A DNA stretch of 64,000 nt from Saccharina japonica (Eukaryota > Sar > Phaeophyceae > Laminariales > Laminariaceae). Position numbers and translations under genes: made by a program. The stretch's first letter is position 1; each line of letters opens with the position of its first letter. Below are positions 45,184 to 54,945 of this stretch, one piece after another. The notes under the pieces are model-generated. The model worked only from the letters and a program-made list of their open reading frames with translations, was not told the DNA's origin and did no database searches. The stretch spans positions 186,001-250,000 of the forward strand of contig MEHQ01001395.1 of assembly GCA_008828725.1 (NCBI GenBank). Reading direction: 5' to 3'.

Positions 45184-46992
45184 ACCGCATCATCGCATTC
45201 TCCGTGAAAAATACCATGCGTTTGCCTAAGGAAACGTTTCACGCGATACTTCATACAATTTCTGAAACTGTACGATTCACCCCACGGCCTACACGACGAA
45301 TATAAATGTTCTCTATGGGGTGTCGCATGAGCATGCAGATGCCAACGACGATAGGGGCGGGGCTCGTTGGGCCTAACTTGGTTCTGAATGATGGAGCTCC
45401 TTAACAGAAATTGATCGGAATGCCTCAGAACCATAAGAGGTGCACCTGTGCCTGAGACAATCCGCGGTAGCCTGTGTTGGATTGTGGTGACATACGACTA
45501 CACACGCCTCTAAATGATATGTTGGGTTTCCATGCCTTGCTGCACAGGGTAGAGGATGGGATAGCATACACACCCCACATATTACGATCGGGTAGCATAT
45601 GATTGCAGTAATAGCCCGCCGAGTCGGACAGGTTTTCCAATAGATGCCATCAACCTGTGTGTGCGATGGTTTTATTGTGTCAGCAGTAACGTTTGTCTGT
45701 TGGTGGTGAATTGTACAGCACGAGACCATGATAGGCTTCGCTGGTATTGGAGTGGTGATCAATGCGAACTCCCGTGGTTGCCTGCGAACAATGGAGTAGT
45801 GTTCATCACGAGAGAAAACATCGGTATCCCCCTGGCAGCCGTTTGTAAATTCGACATATACCCGTTAAGTAGCGGATTTGCCTATGTGCTGGAAACAATG
45901 AACCCATAGAATACCCGATGGAGATACGGCATGGACGCTTTTCCTCCCCCGGCAAGTTACACAAGGCACCCCATGGAGCTCAGTACTCCATTGCGTACCC
46001 GTTCCCATGGCATACTCGATGGCCCAATACGGGTGTTCCTTTGGAAGCTTTAATTATCATGGCGCATGCAATGGGAAAATCCATATGGTCAACATTTGTT
46101 TCCCCTACGGGATGTCATCTTGTATACCCCGTGGTGGAAACGACGCCTGTATGGTAATATACTCCATCTGAAATTTCGTGTGGTCTTACGTGACGGGCAC
46201 GCCATGCATTAAGCGCGGCCGACGAGGGGACATGTCGAGAATTATAAAAGCACCTCGGGTGGGGAAGGAAAGTACTCGCATATTGTACCATGAAACGGCC
46301 CTATCGTATACCCCCAGTGTGCGATCCACGCGATATTCGTGTGATTCAAGGTATCGCCGTAAATCATGAGACATCGTACGGGGTGTGCCACAATATTCCC
46401 CAAGGTGTTCCCTCAGCACTGTGGACGGTTCGTTTAAGGTATTCTACTATATAATATCGAATGGATAACCTCCCCGGAATGGTCCGTTCACTACCACATG
46501 AACATAGACCATCCCATGCGCCTTCCAATGGTTTACGAACCGGACAGAGCTAGCTAACCACGGGATGAGCCTCCATTTCGTTTCGCGTTCCATGGGGTTG
46601 ATTCCATTTCCTGAGGGCGTTACACGCTCCATGTGATATCACAAGGGCCTTTCCCATTAGGGTCTCCTGGGGCTACATGTACAAACACATCCTACCACTC
46701 TTGAATGCATACATCGTGAGGTACCTTGGTGTTGCGGGTTGTCGCATCATGGTGCGACATGGGTGGGGTACGTTGAAGTTAGCCATCTTCATTCCATGGT
46801 GCATATATACACCATGTAGAACAAGTTAGCATCGCCCCACCTTCACCCAAACCCTACCGCCCTATCAGAGACGCATACCATGCGATACACGTTGTTCCTT
46901 AAAGACAAACCCTTTGTGGTTGATGCAGGGCCCCTAACACTTGGACCTACTACGCAGTGCCGGTGGAACCCCGTACATAGTTTACAAGCCTA

Positions 46993-47103
46993 TTGCGGGG
47001 GTAATTAATGACAAGGACTTACGGTAAACACAAAAACGTAATGGTATACATTTCCGTTATTTTCCTGACAGTACATGGTCCTGTTCACTATGTCCCCTCG
47101 TAG
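46993..47103. mobile_element. TA-flanked mariner-like MITE, diverged
   Basis: TTGCGGGGGTAATTAATGAC left end after TA; GGTAAACACAAAAACG inside; GGTCCTGTTCACTATGTCC then CCTCGTA at the right. Confidence 0.75.
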
Positions 47104-47284
47104 GAGTTGCCTGGAGTATATAACAGGTACATACACCATGGTGGGATTGTTCATCTGAATAAAGCTATGTCATCAAACCTCATGACGCGCAGTGGGAAAG
47201 CTGATCTGTCTATGCGCGATAGCCAGGGTTTTGGTGACGTGGAGAGCCGCCCAGGTGGGAAAAAGCTCCCATCGCCGTACGTAG

Positions 47285-47381
47285 CGGTCGGCCTTACGAC
47301 TGGGCCTACAGATGAGAGGGTCACGTTTAGGTGCTAGTTTTTCAGCGGGTCTGGGTCACTCGGCCCCGTGACTACCCTCTC
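47285..47381 (+). repeat. ~100-bp dispersed repeat
   Basis: GGTCACGTTTAGGTGC, TTTTCAGCGGGTCTGGGTCA and CGTGACTACCCTCT match 53485-53586 block for block. Confidence 0.75.
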
Positions 47382-48404
47382 TTGTTGCGGTTAATAAACT
47401 TATCGCCAGATTGGTTGTGTGCTTTCTCTGCGCCCATAAACACGTATAAAAATTGCATTTTGGGGAGGTAGAGATCCAGTCGCCCGAGTGGAGTACAACG
47501 CGGGAGACAAACACAGGATGTGCCCGCTTACGTAGCACCAGTGAAATTACAACCACCATGGTTTTCGATGGAGCTGCTTGTACGTATATTCGCGGGGTTC
47601 AGGGTTGGGAGAGCGCAATGCAATGAGCTTACATGTATTGTTGAAGAGCGGACGAAGGCTATGTTATACTTGAGGTATAGGGCTCCTCGAGTGTGGACCC
47701 TCAGAAACAATGGTTGGCGCAAATATTCTACCTGTTTGCGGGTGAAGTATATAGCGGTACGTATCCCGTAACAATGTAGGTGAAATCTCTACCGGGGCCC
47801 ATGGGTTTCGTCGGTTGAATGATATATATAGGGTACACGGACGGATATCGACCGTTAGGCTCACCACGACCAGGAAAAGTGAAAACAACAAAACAAAAAA
47901 CCGCCGCTGATCGCATGAGCATTCGTTTAAGTCCTCATCAGAAAGGCCACAATACGGTTGAGACGATATGGCACTATTATTAGCCAGGAACAAAGTAAAC
48001 ATCAACATACTGCTGATAAAAATAGTTATATATATAGGTTTTAGCGTGTACCGTAGGCCTCCCCTGTAATACTCCTGTGAGCCACCAGAGCCGTCCACGT
48101 TAGTTGGGGCAGACAGATGGACCATGCCCCCGAGCAGTACTTTTGCTTCACTCAGTACTTCACTCAGTAGATCTCACCACATGTTCGACACTATATATGG
48201 TTGACGTGCGTTTTCTTCGAGACACGGGATCAACGGTACTACCTGGTATACTGTATGCTGGTTGATTCCGTTAGGATAAAGGGCTCCGATCCTATACCTG
48301 AGGGTGCTTTTTTAAGGCATTCAATTATTGGGATGTTTTCCTAGGGGAGAGTTCATATAACTTGGTTTTAGACTTCGGTTTGAGTTGATTTTTGACGTCG
48401 CAAT
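47382..48404. other. Intergenic stretch with TIR4 debris
   Basis: Near 47670-47740 the blocks GAGGTATAGGGCTCCTCGAG and GGACCCTCAGAAACAATGG are a fragment of a TIR4 right half. 48040-48075 (GTGTACCGTAGGCCTCCCC) resembles a TA-flanked MITE right half. No gene recognised. Confidence 0.45.
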
Positions 48405-48580
48405 ACCGTTTTGTCCGAAAATGTAAGGAACGTATGAGTACTAATTCGAGTACCAATAACTTCGTACATTTCCGGACAGAGTGGTAGTGCTGTGTACCCC
48501 TTTGTCCGGAAATATAGGGACTGTTTGAGTACTATTATGGGTATAAAAAATATCTTATATTTGCGGACAGAGTGTGGCAT
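48405..48580. repeat. Two adjacent HC hairpin elements
   Basis: 48405-48485 and 48490-48580 are each near-palindromic. The arms read ACCGTTTTGTCCGAAAATGT against ACATTTCCGGACAGAGTGGT, and CCTTTGTCCGGAAATATAGG against TATTTGCGGACAGAGTG. Related copies lie at 51149-51235 and 54702-54785. Confidence 0.8.
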
Positions 48581-49044
48581 ATTTTTCTGTGTGAGATCTG
48601 AAGGAAAACCCGTTCTGCACTCGTACTCGTACTGCAAGTACGGGGTTCGCTCGCTGCTGCAGGTAACCGAGAGGGCTCGAATCCACAGAGACAAAGCTAC
48701 TGCTGCTGGTTATGTAGTCTGGTGCTGGGATTGTTGTGGTGTGGCTACGCGCCCGCACTCAAAAGCTCGTGCATCTGGCCTCTGGTCAGATGGTACGTGT
48801 AGGGACAGAGCAGCCTGCGCCGGCCCTGACTTTCGACCCTCTCAAAGGGACAGAGCGCAGGGCCCCAAGAACACAACTAGAAACATACTACAGGCGGGAA
48901 ATACCGCCACACCACGAGGGTGCTGGGCCGCCCTCTGCGAGGGCGATTGTCTAAATGTCCGGCTTGAAACAGCGCTATCTGTCTGTCTCGCATATCCGCA
49001 CGTCTCGCCTCCTGGCAGCGCCGAGACTGTCGGGCTTGTCAGCG
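48581..49044. other. GC-rich island with overlapping open frames
   Basis: About 460 bp visibly richer in G+C than its surroundings. A plus-strand frame (part of 48492-49097) and a minus-strand frame both stay open. No domain recognised. It is bounded by CCAAT and TATA-like motifs, so it could be a promoter-proximal exon or a captured fragment. Confidence 0.3.
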
Positions 49045-49137
49045 GCAACCAATCACCACCGCCCGTCTTACGTAATCCTTATAAAGCTCGTATGTGATTG
49101 GTCTTAGTATACTGCTCGAACAGCCTATGATTGGCCC
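49045..49137. promoter_or_regulatory. Cluster of CCAAT boxes around a TATA-like motif
   Basis: CCAAT at 49049-49053 (plus) and its inverse ATTGG at 49097-49101 and 49130-49134 surround TTATAAAG at 49079-49086. Spacing of about 20-50 bp is typical of eukaryotic core promoters, but no transcript start or gene is assigned. Chance is possible. Confidence 0.25.
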
Positions 49138-49188
49138 GTCCTTAAATAAAAGTTCCTCGCGTATAGGCGCTGTGCCGGATAAACACTA

Positions 49189-49297
49189 CTACGGAGGACC
49201 ACATTCAACAGGACCAAACATGGTTTTTGTAAAAAAAGTGAAAGGCATGTTTTTTTTGTGTCGACCGCAGGTCGTTTTTTATTATGGTCGCCGGTAA
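49189..49297. mobile_element. TA-flanked mariner-like MITE
   Basis: CTACGGAGGACCACATTC at the left after TA, GTGTCGACCGCAGGTC near the right, ATTATGGTCGCCGGTAA at the end. Confidence 0.8.
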
Positions 49298-49467
49298 CAG
49301 AGTTTTGAGACGTGTTATATGAATCATATATGTACCCTTTTTTCCGCTTGCACAAGAAAACGGTCGGAGTACCCTGCTATTCGTGCGCGAGACTAAGAGC
49401 ATAATGCTAGCTCAACATTGGTTAGCTTGGTCTGATTGGCCTAGCGCGTCCGTGCGAAATGAGCGTT

Positions 49468-49865
49468 GGCGCGTGCCACGATATAGGTAACACATTTTGG
49501 CTGAAAATTTCCGTGAATGATCGGGCTCCTAAAAACCAAAATCGTCGGACTCTTCATTGTTTTTGCTCCTCGTAAAATAATCAGGCCATGGGGACTATCC
49601 ATCGGGTAGCACGTTTATTTACGTCCAAAATCAGTGTTTTGACTTGGTATTGGTATAGAGCTCCTCAATTGAAGAGCTTCAGAAAATGTCCTGTATGCAG
49701 GTGCACCTCTACCGTAGCATGTTTTGACTTGCTATTAGTATAGAGCTGCTTAAGTTAAGAGCCCCAGAAAATTCAGTGTTTAACCTACGGCAGGTATGGA
49801 GGTCCTCAAGTGAAAAGCTCAGAAAAGGTACTGTATGCAGGTGCACGTCTATCGTGGCGTGCGTC
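49468..49865 (-). mobile_element. TIR4 MITE, long-centre subtype, right end repeated in tandem
   Basis: GCGCGTGCCACGATATAGG start, ATCGGGCTCCTAAAAACC, ACTATCCATCGGGTAG in the centre. The right-end block (TAGAGCTCCTCA... GTGCACCTCTACCGTAGCATG) occurs at about 49655-49722 and again, in pieces, at 49740-49865, ending GGCGTGCGTC. This suggests replication slippage or a second insertion. Confidence 0.78.
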
Positions 49866-50403
49866 GGCAATGGTAACGTTTAACACATCTCGAACATATA
49901 TAGGGTATACCCGACCATTGTTTCGAACGTGCTGTGCGCGCCCCTCTGCTTGATGAGTTCGTCTCGTACGGGAGTAACACTCCACTATACATAGCGTCGA
50001 ATATATCGTTCGATGCGATATTTCGTATACATGAGGTACTACATACCCTGCGCTATACGATGCCCGATGGAATAAGTCCAAGCCTCTGCCGGCAAAGTCG
50101 CTGGTTGGACAACTCGGGCGGTCGGAATACATACATACACGGGCGCGTTAACAACGTAATTTTGCATCCTATGGTCTAGTCATCTATTATATGTTGTATT
50201 CCTATTGATAAGAATGCCAACAGTTTTCGTGCTGAAGGGATACCATCAGTTTTTGTTGTTTAGGTGAATATACGTATCATATATTGTTAGTAAAAAAGCG
50301 GGAAATATATGGGTTTTTGTGTGTACCGTACTGTAGGCCTCTATTGCAGCTCTTTTTTCAAGCATACCGTTCACATATATATGTTAAATATCAGTAAACA
50401 CAG

Positions 50404-50457
50404 GTAGGTTGTTCGTGGTATGGGGGATATAATTATTTAATTTAGCGAAAGAGGGAA
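50404..50457 (-). repeat. 55-bp repeat, diverged copy 3
   Basis: GTAGGTTGTTCGTGGTATGG through TTTAGCGAAAGAGGGAA, the reverse complement of the 17.6-kb repeat with a few changes and a shortened G tract. Confidence 0.85.
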
Positions 50458-50475
50458 CACAATATCGTTAGGTAC

Positions 50476-50530
50476 GAGGTTGTTCGTGGTATGGGGGGGT
50501 ATAATTAATTAATTTTGCGAATGAGGGGGA
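50476..50530 (-). repeat. 55-bp repeat, diverged copy 4
   Basis: GAGGTTGTTCGTGGTATGGG through TTTTGCGAATGAGGGGGA, 72 bp after copy 3 in the same orientation. Confidence 0.85.
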
Positions 50531-50724
50531 AGAATATACGTGCATGATGTTTTTGTCTTGTGGTCTTCGAAGGTGGACGTTAACTAATTTCTTCAATCAG
50601 TATGAGTTAAATAAAAATAGATGGCGTTGTATATTAATAGTAGGTTTTGGCGAATGTGTGAAACGGGCGTGTGTCCCTAATTCGTCGAAGTGTGGAATCC
50701 ATGCTTTTTCCACATTTTGTTTTT

Positions 50725-50916
50725 CTTCCTCTTCATCATCTTCGCCCGTCCTTTCTCTGTCCTTCCTAGGCGTAACTCCGATCCGGCGTCACAAAGTAGG
50801 CTTTTTTCTCTCCTCCCCCACTACGGTTCGTGCCTTGCACTTTTATCGCGATAACTCGTCAGGTTATTTCTTCCCTCCGCGTCGTCTCGCTTCGAATTGC
50901 GCCTACCCACGCTACT
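50725..50916 (-). repeat. SINE-like body, copy 3
   Basis: Reverse-strand copy with CAATTCGAAGCGAG, TCGCGATAAAAGTGCAAGGC, GAACCGTAGTGGGGGAGG, GCCTACTTTGTGACGCCGG and CGAAGATGATGAAGAGG. A tRNA-like segment lies about 60 bp upstream on the same strand. Confidence 0.78.
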
Positions 50917-50978
50917 ATTAATAGGCGCTTTCAGCCAATTATTGCGTGTTTTTGTGGATTATTGCAAATAAACTCAAA

Positions 50979-51066
50979 AGTCCGACCCACGTGAGATTTG
51001 AACCGCGGAAACCAACATCTCGAGTAGCGTTCGAGGGTACCACTGCGTATCCCATCGGGGCGACCA
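50979..51066 (-). other. tRNA-like segment (possible tRNA-Ser(GCT) remnant or SINE head)
   Basis: On the minus strand GGTTCAAATCT is a good Pol III B-box. CTCGA and TCGAG form a perfect 5-bp stem around a 7-nt loop ACGCTAC (would-be anticodon GCT, but C instead of U at position 33). ATACGCAGTGGTA resembles a D-arm/A-box. A TTTT stretch follows directly. Acceptor and T stems pair poorly, so this is degenerate. Confidence 0.4.
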
Positions 51067-51148
51067 ACTATTAATAGTATATAGCTCAACAAAAATAATA
51101 AGCCAATTTCCTACACTGGCATGCTACGGTAAAGGTGAACCATGCACC

Positions 51149-51235
51149 ACTATGTCCCAAAGTATAAGCACCTTTTTCAGATTAGTATGCCATCTACACG
51201 TTGATTATATTATCGGACAGAGCGGTGTGTGTTTC
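51149..51235. repeat. HC hairpin element
   Basis: ACCACTATGTCCCAAAGTAT at the left pairs with TATTATCGGACAGAGCGGT at the right; related to 48405-48580 and 54702-54785. Confidence 0.7.
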
Positions 51236-52199
51236 CGGACGCTCCTCGCCCAACGAGATCTATACTATTAATGAGTGAAAATCGATTTTGGACGAAATGG
51301 AAAGTGCTACGGTACCCGTTGACCGATACCCTCCAGTATCCTAGCTACAAAAACGTAAAACGGTAGCTTAGATCCGACGATCTATGTTGTTCACCCCCTT
51401 TTGCGAATTTTAGTAATCCGCACTGTTATTAGTTCAAGTAGTTACCTACCTGGTATTTTTTTCCACCCACCCCCATCCACACTGCTGTATATCGTGCCCT
51501 TCGAAGGTGAAGACCAATGGATGACTTGAATAAGTGCGAATTGTGTTTTTTAACGGCGTTGTATCGTACCTGGTAAGCTTGAGTGAATTTTGCAAACGAG
51601 GGGCGGGTGTCGTAGCACTACCATCATTGTATTTTCGCAGGAAAACTATGAGGTCGTGGTTGAAAATAAGCCGTGCGCGTATTTTTACTGCTGTGTATTG
51701 TATACATACACGTATACACCTGGAATTATATTGTATTGAGGTACGAAACCCGATATTGCACAAACCTACACAGCCTAAACGTGTCCGCTTTATCGTATGA
51801 TGTACGCGACCACGTCTAGCCTTTTTATGAAAGTGCACAAGGCAAGAAAGAGGAGAGGGGTGAGGTGTAAGCATGCCTTGCCCTTCGGCTATATCGGTCG
51901 AGCGCCGGAGCTTCTTGACGCCGCCGTTTACTGTATCGGTGCCTGCATTACGCGAGCTTCACGGACACACCCACAGGGCTCCACCATATTGTATTTTTTT
52001 ATGACCGACTGCCCGCTGGGCCGTATGCTATTGGTGTTCCTATATACACGGGTGCACGGCCATCGTTCCGTTCTCGGTTTCGGCATATTTACGACAAAAT
52101 GCCGACAAACACCAGGAGCTCTAGCCTCCGTCTATAACGTCCGAAATCACGCAGCGTCCACAGAACATTTGAGCCGATCCAAGCGGTAGACCCCCGGAG
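51236..52199. other. Intergenic stretch, no gene recognised
   Basis: Open frames of 88-142 codons on both strands without recognisable domains. Confidence 0.35.
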
Positions 52200-52835
52200 C
52201 ACCGTTGGAGACATTCCAGGTATATTGAAAGGCGCAAGGTCCACGGAACGTACGAACATTCCGCACTTTGCGCGTGGCGTGGATCTCGACGTTTCCAACG
52301 GTTCGTTCGTCAATCGAATGTCTTTCTTCGAAGGTCTTTCTTGCAAAGTTTTTCTTCGAGGGTCTTTTTTCTGTGCACCCCTGTCGACTTTGGACTCGAA
52401 ACAAGGAGTTCCGCGCACCCGTCCACGTGGGAGTTGTATACACTGTTTGCCGTATCATACTGTAAAGCTACTGACTAGTGCTACGTTACGGGGTGTCGTT
52501 TGAGCCCCGCAGTATGTGGTCAGTCAATGGAAGCCTCCAATAACTTGGCATTCAAAGAATAAACGACAAGCACTGCCATGGGAGTATGCTGTACTACACT
52601 GCGACTACGGGCATTAAGTTTGTGGTACCAATTTTAAGTGAGGTACACAGCCACTCGCCCGGGTAGCGTAAACGCGGTGTTGAAGAAGGGGGTATATAGT
52701 ATACACCCCCCCATATATCGCAGCAGTAGTCTAGTTGTCGGATTTTGACGGAGTTAACGTGTTCCCTTGTCGGGTGGGCTTGTCGGTTGGTTTCTTCGAA
52801 TGTGCCATTCGAACGGCGAACCTACGTAGACCGAA
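52200..52835 (-). pseudogene. Diverged duplicated block, copy 1 (with insertion)
   Basis: Two modules, about 52200-52500 and 52746-52835, match 53080-53290 and 53297-53385 in order. On the minus strand AKCGMFVRSVDLAPF followed by TVLRG here aligns with TQCGVFFTF, PAPF and AVLRT in copy 2, suggesting an ancestral coding frame. A 245-bp insertion (52501-52745), including a GGGTATATAGTATACACCCC palindrome, separates the modules. Confidence 0.45.
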
Positions 52836-53079
52836 TATAGAACGGTGAACACCAACCTTTGGATGTGTTCCTGTATATACATAACAGCAAGGGTAGGAAT
52901 TAATGCATTTTGTTAATTTATTACTTGAGCTAGTTAGCGTTGATGCACTGATTTTGACAGAAGACGGGGGCGATGGTACAAGACTATACCGCGTAGATGT
53001 GCCCGTTCATGCGAAACAACGCAGCTTCTAGAACACCAAAAACGAATACGAGCGTGGTAGTATACGTTCGAAGTACCGC

Positions 53080-53385
53080 ATGGGACATCATATACAAGAA
53101 GGGGGCAGGAAGTCCGCGAAACGTAAAAAACACTCCGCATTGTGTGTGCCGTGACACTCGACGCTTCGAACGGTTCGTACCTAGAGGGCCTTTTCTCGTA
53201 TCACATTCGGTTAGGGGCTCGAAAAAAGGCGTTTCATCTATACCCCTGTATGCGGGATGCATGATGCTGTCGGTGTTACTATACGTATGACGGATCGAAT
53301 TGATGGAGTTGACACATTTCCCGGTTCGGGTGGGCTTATCGGTCGGCTTTACGAACGCCAATAAACGGCGAATCCTAGACCATGG
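53080..53385 (-). pseudogene. Diverged duplicated block, copy 2
   Basis: Uninterrupted partner of 52200-52835. The minus-strand frame 52984-53481 (165 codons) runs through it. Similarity between copies is modest and includes the TTCGAACGGTTCGT and CGGGTGGGCTT blocks. No family recognised. Confidence 0.45.
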
Positions 53386-53484
53386 CAGGGTGAGTTTCGT
53401 ATTTATACTCCGTATATCATGAGCGGGTGTAGGTTGGGGTTTGAGGTGCAGGTACCGGTCGTTTCGTGTCAGCTTTGCCATTTG

Positions 53485-53586
53485 GGCGCGGCCGACCTAC
53501 GAACCACTGGTACACCAGCGGGGTCACGTTTAGGTCCTTGGTTTTCAGCGGCTAAGAGCCACTCGGTCCGCGTGACTACCCTCTAC
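53485..53586 (+). repeat. ~100-bp dispersed repeat
   Basis: GGGTCACGTTTAGGTCC, TTTTCAGCGGCTAAGAGCCA and CGCGTGACTACCCTCTAC match 47285-47381. Confidence 0.75.
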
Positions 53587-53784
53587 ATGTATTTGCAGTT
53601 TAAAGCTTGTGAGCCTCTTGGTTCGACATATTTACGGCCGGCTGGTGCTCTGGTAGGGAGGGGGTATATATTATATGCATCTATTTTCACTTTTTAGGCT
53701 GCGTTTACACCGCTCGGGCGACTGGTTCTGAACAGTACACACGAAACTCGAATTGGACGCGTTTTGTAATAGACCAAGCACTTT

Positions 53785-53995
53785 TTTGCTGGAAACAAAA
53801 GTGAATGACGGAGATCCTTAACCTCAAAGGGCCAGACTTTCTCATGCTTGTGTTGCTACATTTTTCATTCGCAGCATAGGTCATGGGTAGCACTTGTATC
53901 TCCTTTCAAGATCAGGTTCAAGGCGAGCTATAGAGCGCTTGAAGTGACCACCCTTCGCAATCACAAGGTACACCTTTACCGTAACGTGCGTCATT
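53785..53995 (-). mobile_element. TIR4 MITE, left end lost
   Basis: GACGGAGATCCTTAACC, ATGGGTAGCACTTGTATC, GAGCGCTTGAAGTGACCACC, and ACCTTTACCGTAACGTGCGTC at the end. Confidence 0.7.
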
Positions 53996-54423
53996 ATGAA
54001 TCTTATGCAGTGGTGAATATCACGAACACGAATGTTTAAAAAACCTTGGGACTCGTCACAAATATTGTGGAAACCCGGCCGAGAGGATCCTATCGGCTGA
54101 AAATCACAAATACTCGAAACGCGACCCCCGGACCGTAGTAACACCAGTCCCGCCATAGGGTTGCTAGTCGCCTGTTTTTCTCTACGTCAGAAAACACGTT
54201 CGATTCATAACTTGAATGGGGTACAGAGTACACAGAACCACTCGCCCTACGGAGTTAACTTGGGAGAGAACATGTTGGCATCATACTCTCCCCCTTCCGT
54301 ATCACCAGCCTGAGAGGAGTGTGCTTCTCCTCTCAGCCGGCTTTTCTGTACTAAGATACGCCAGTAATCGGCGCAGCTGCACGCGGAACACGGATGACTC
54401 CCTCCGTTTCCGGAACAAAAGGC

Positions 54424-54945
54424 GTGCTGCGATAGGAGTACTGCTGTTGTACCGTTTTTTATTTGGCAAAAAAGTTGTTTCTGAATGACGTATGAAACGC
54501 TTCTTAACCCAACATCACCGGAATGCAATACTTTTTGTTTTTAATTTTGGGAAAATACGAGGTTTTGCATAGGTAGTAGGCCAATGGAGGCGTGCCACGA
54601 CAGGGGTAGCATATTTTGGCTGAAAGGGTTTCTGACTTGCCTATGAAACGCTCCTAAACCCTCTAAATCGACGGAATGCAATACTTTGTTTTAGGGTATA
54701 CCACTCTGTACCAAACTATAAGCACTTTTTTTACAATAATATTGAATGAAAACGGTGCTTATATTTCGGGACAGAGCGGTACATATAAATATGTTGTTTT
54801 TTGTGTCTTGGGCATGTGGGGTTGTTCTTCGGGTTGAACTTTCATTTTTGGTGGTATGAGGTATCAGTGTTTTTGGTGAGGTGAAGAGATGTCGTCGAGG
54901 CAAGAACCTTAGACACAAACTGGGCACCTCTGCCTTTCGTAGCGT
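54424..54945 (-). mobile_element. TIR4 MITE with duplicated left end and nested HC hairpin
   Basis: The left-end block occurs twice: GCGTGCTGCGATAGGAG with CTTCTTAACCCAAC (54424-54550) and GCGTGCCACGACAGGGG with CTCCTAAACCC (54590-54690). The second runs on through GGGTTGTTCTTCGGG and GGCACCTCTGCCTTTCGTAG. An HC hairpin at 54702-54785 interrupts it. Confidence 0.7.
54702..54785. repeat. HC hairpin element nested in a TIR4 copy
   Basis: TACCACTCTGTACCAAACTA at the left pairs with ATTTCGGGACAGAGCGGTA at the right, 84 bp. It starts and ends with TA. Confidence 0.85.

Larger units (their letters stand above)
44000..46900. other. CATGG-rich block of unusual composition
   Basis: CATGG/CCATGG words occur roughly every 150 bp (about twenty counted by eye), with recurrent GTACCC, CCGTGTGG and TATCGGG-like words. 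This looks like very old, highly degenerate satellite DNA, but no unit length could be fixed. Open frames here lack domains. A TIR4 copy (44345-44640) and a poly-G run are embedded. Confidence 0.35.

Noticed and set aside
44774..45434. Open frames with poly-Pro or poly-Gly
   Set aside because: Produced by the 60-bp poly-G run; flanking residues show no domain.
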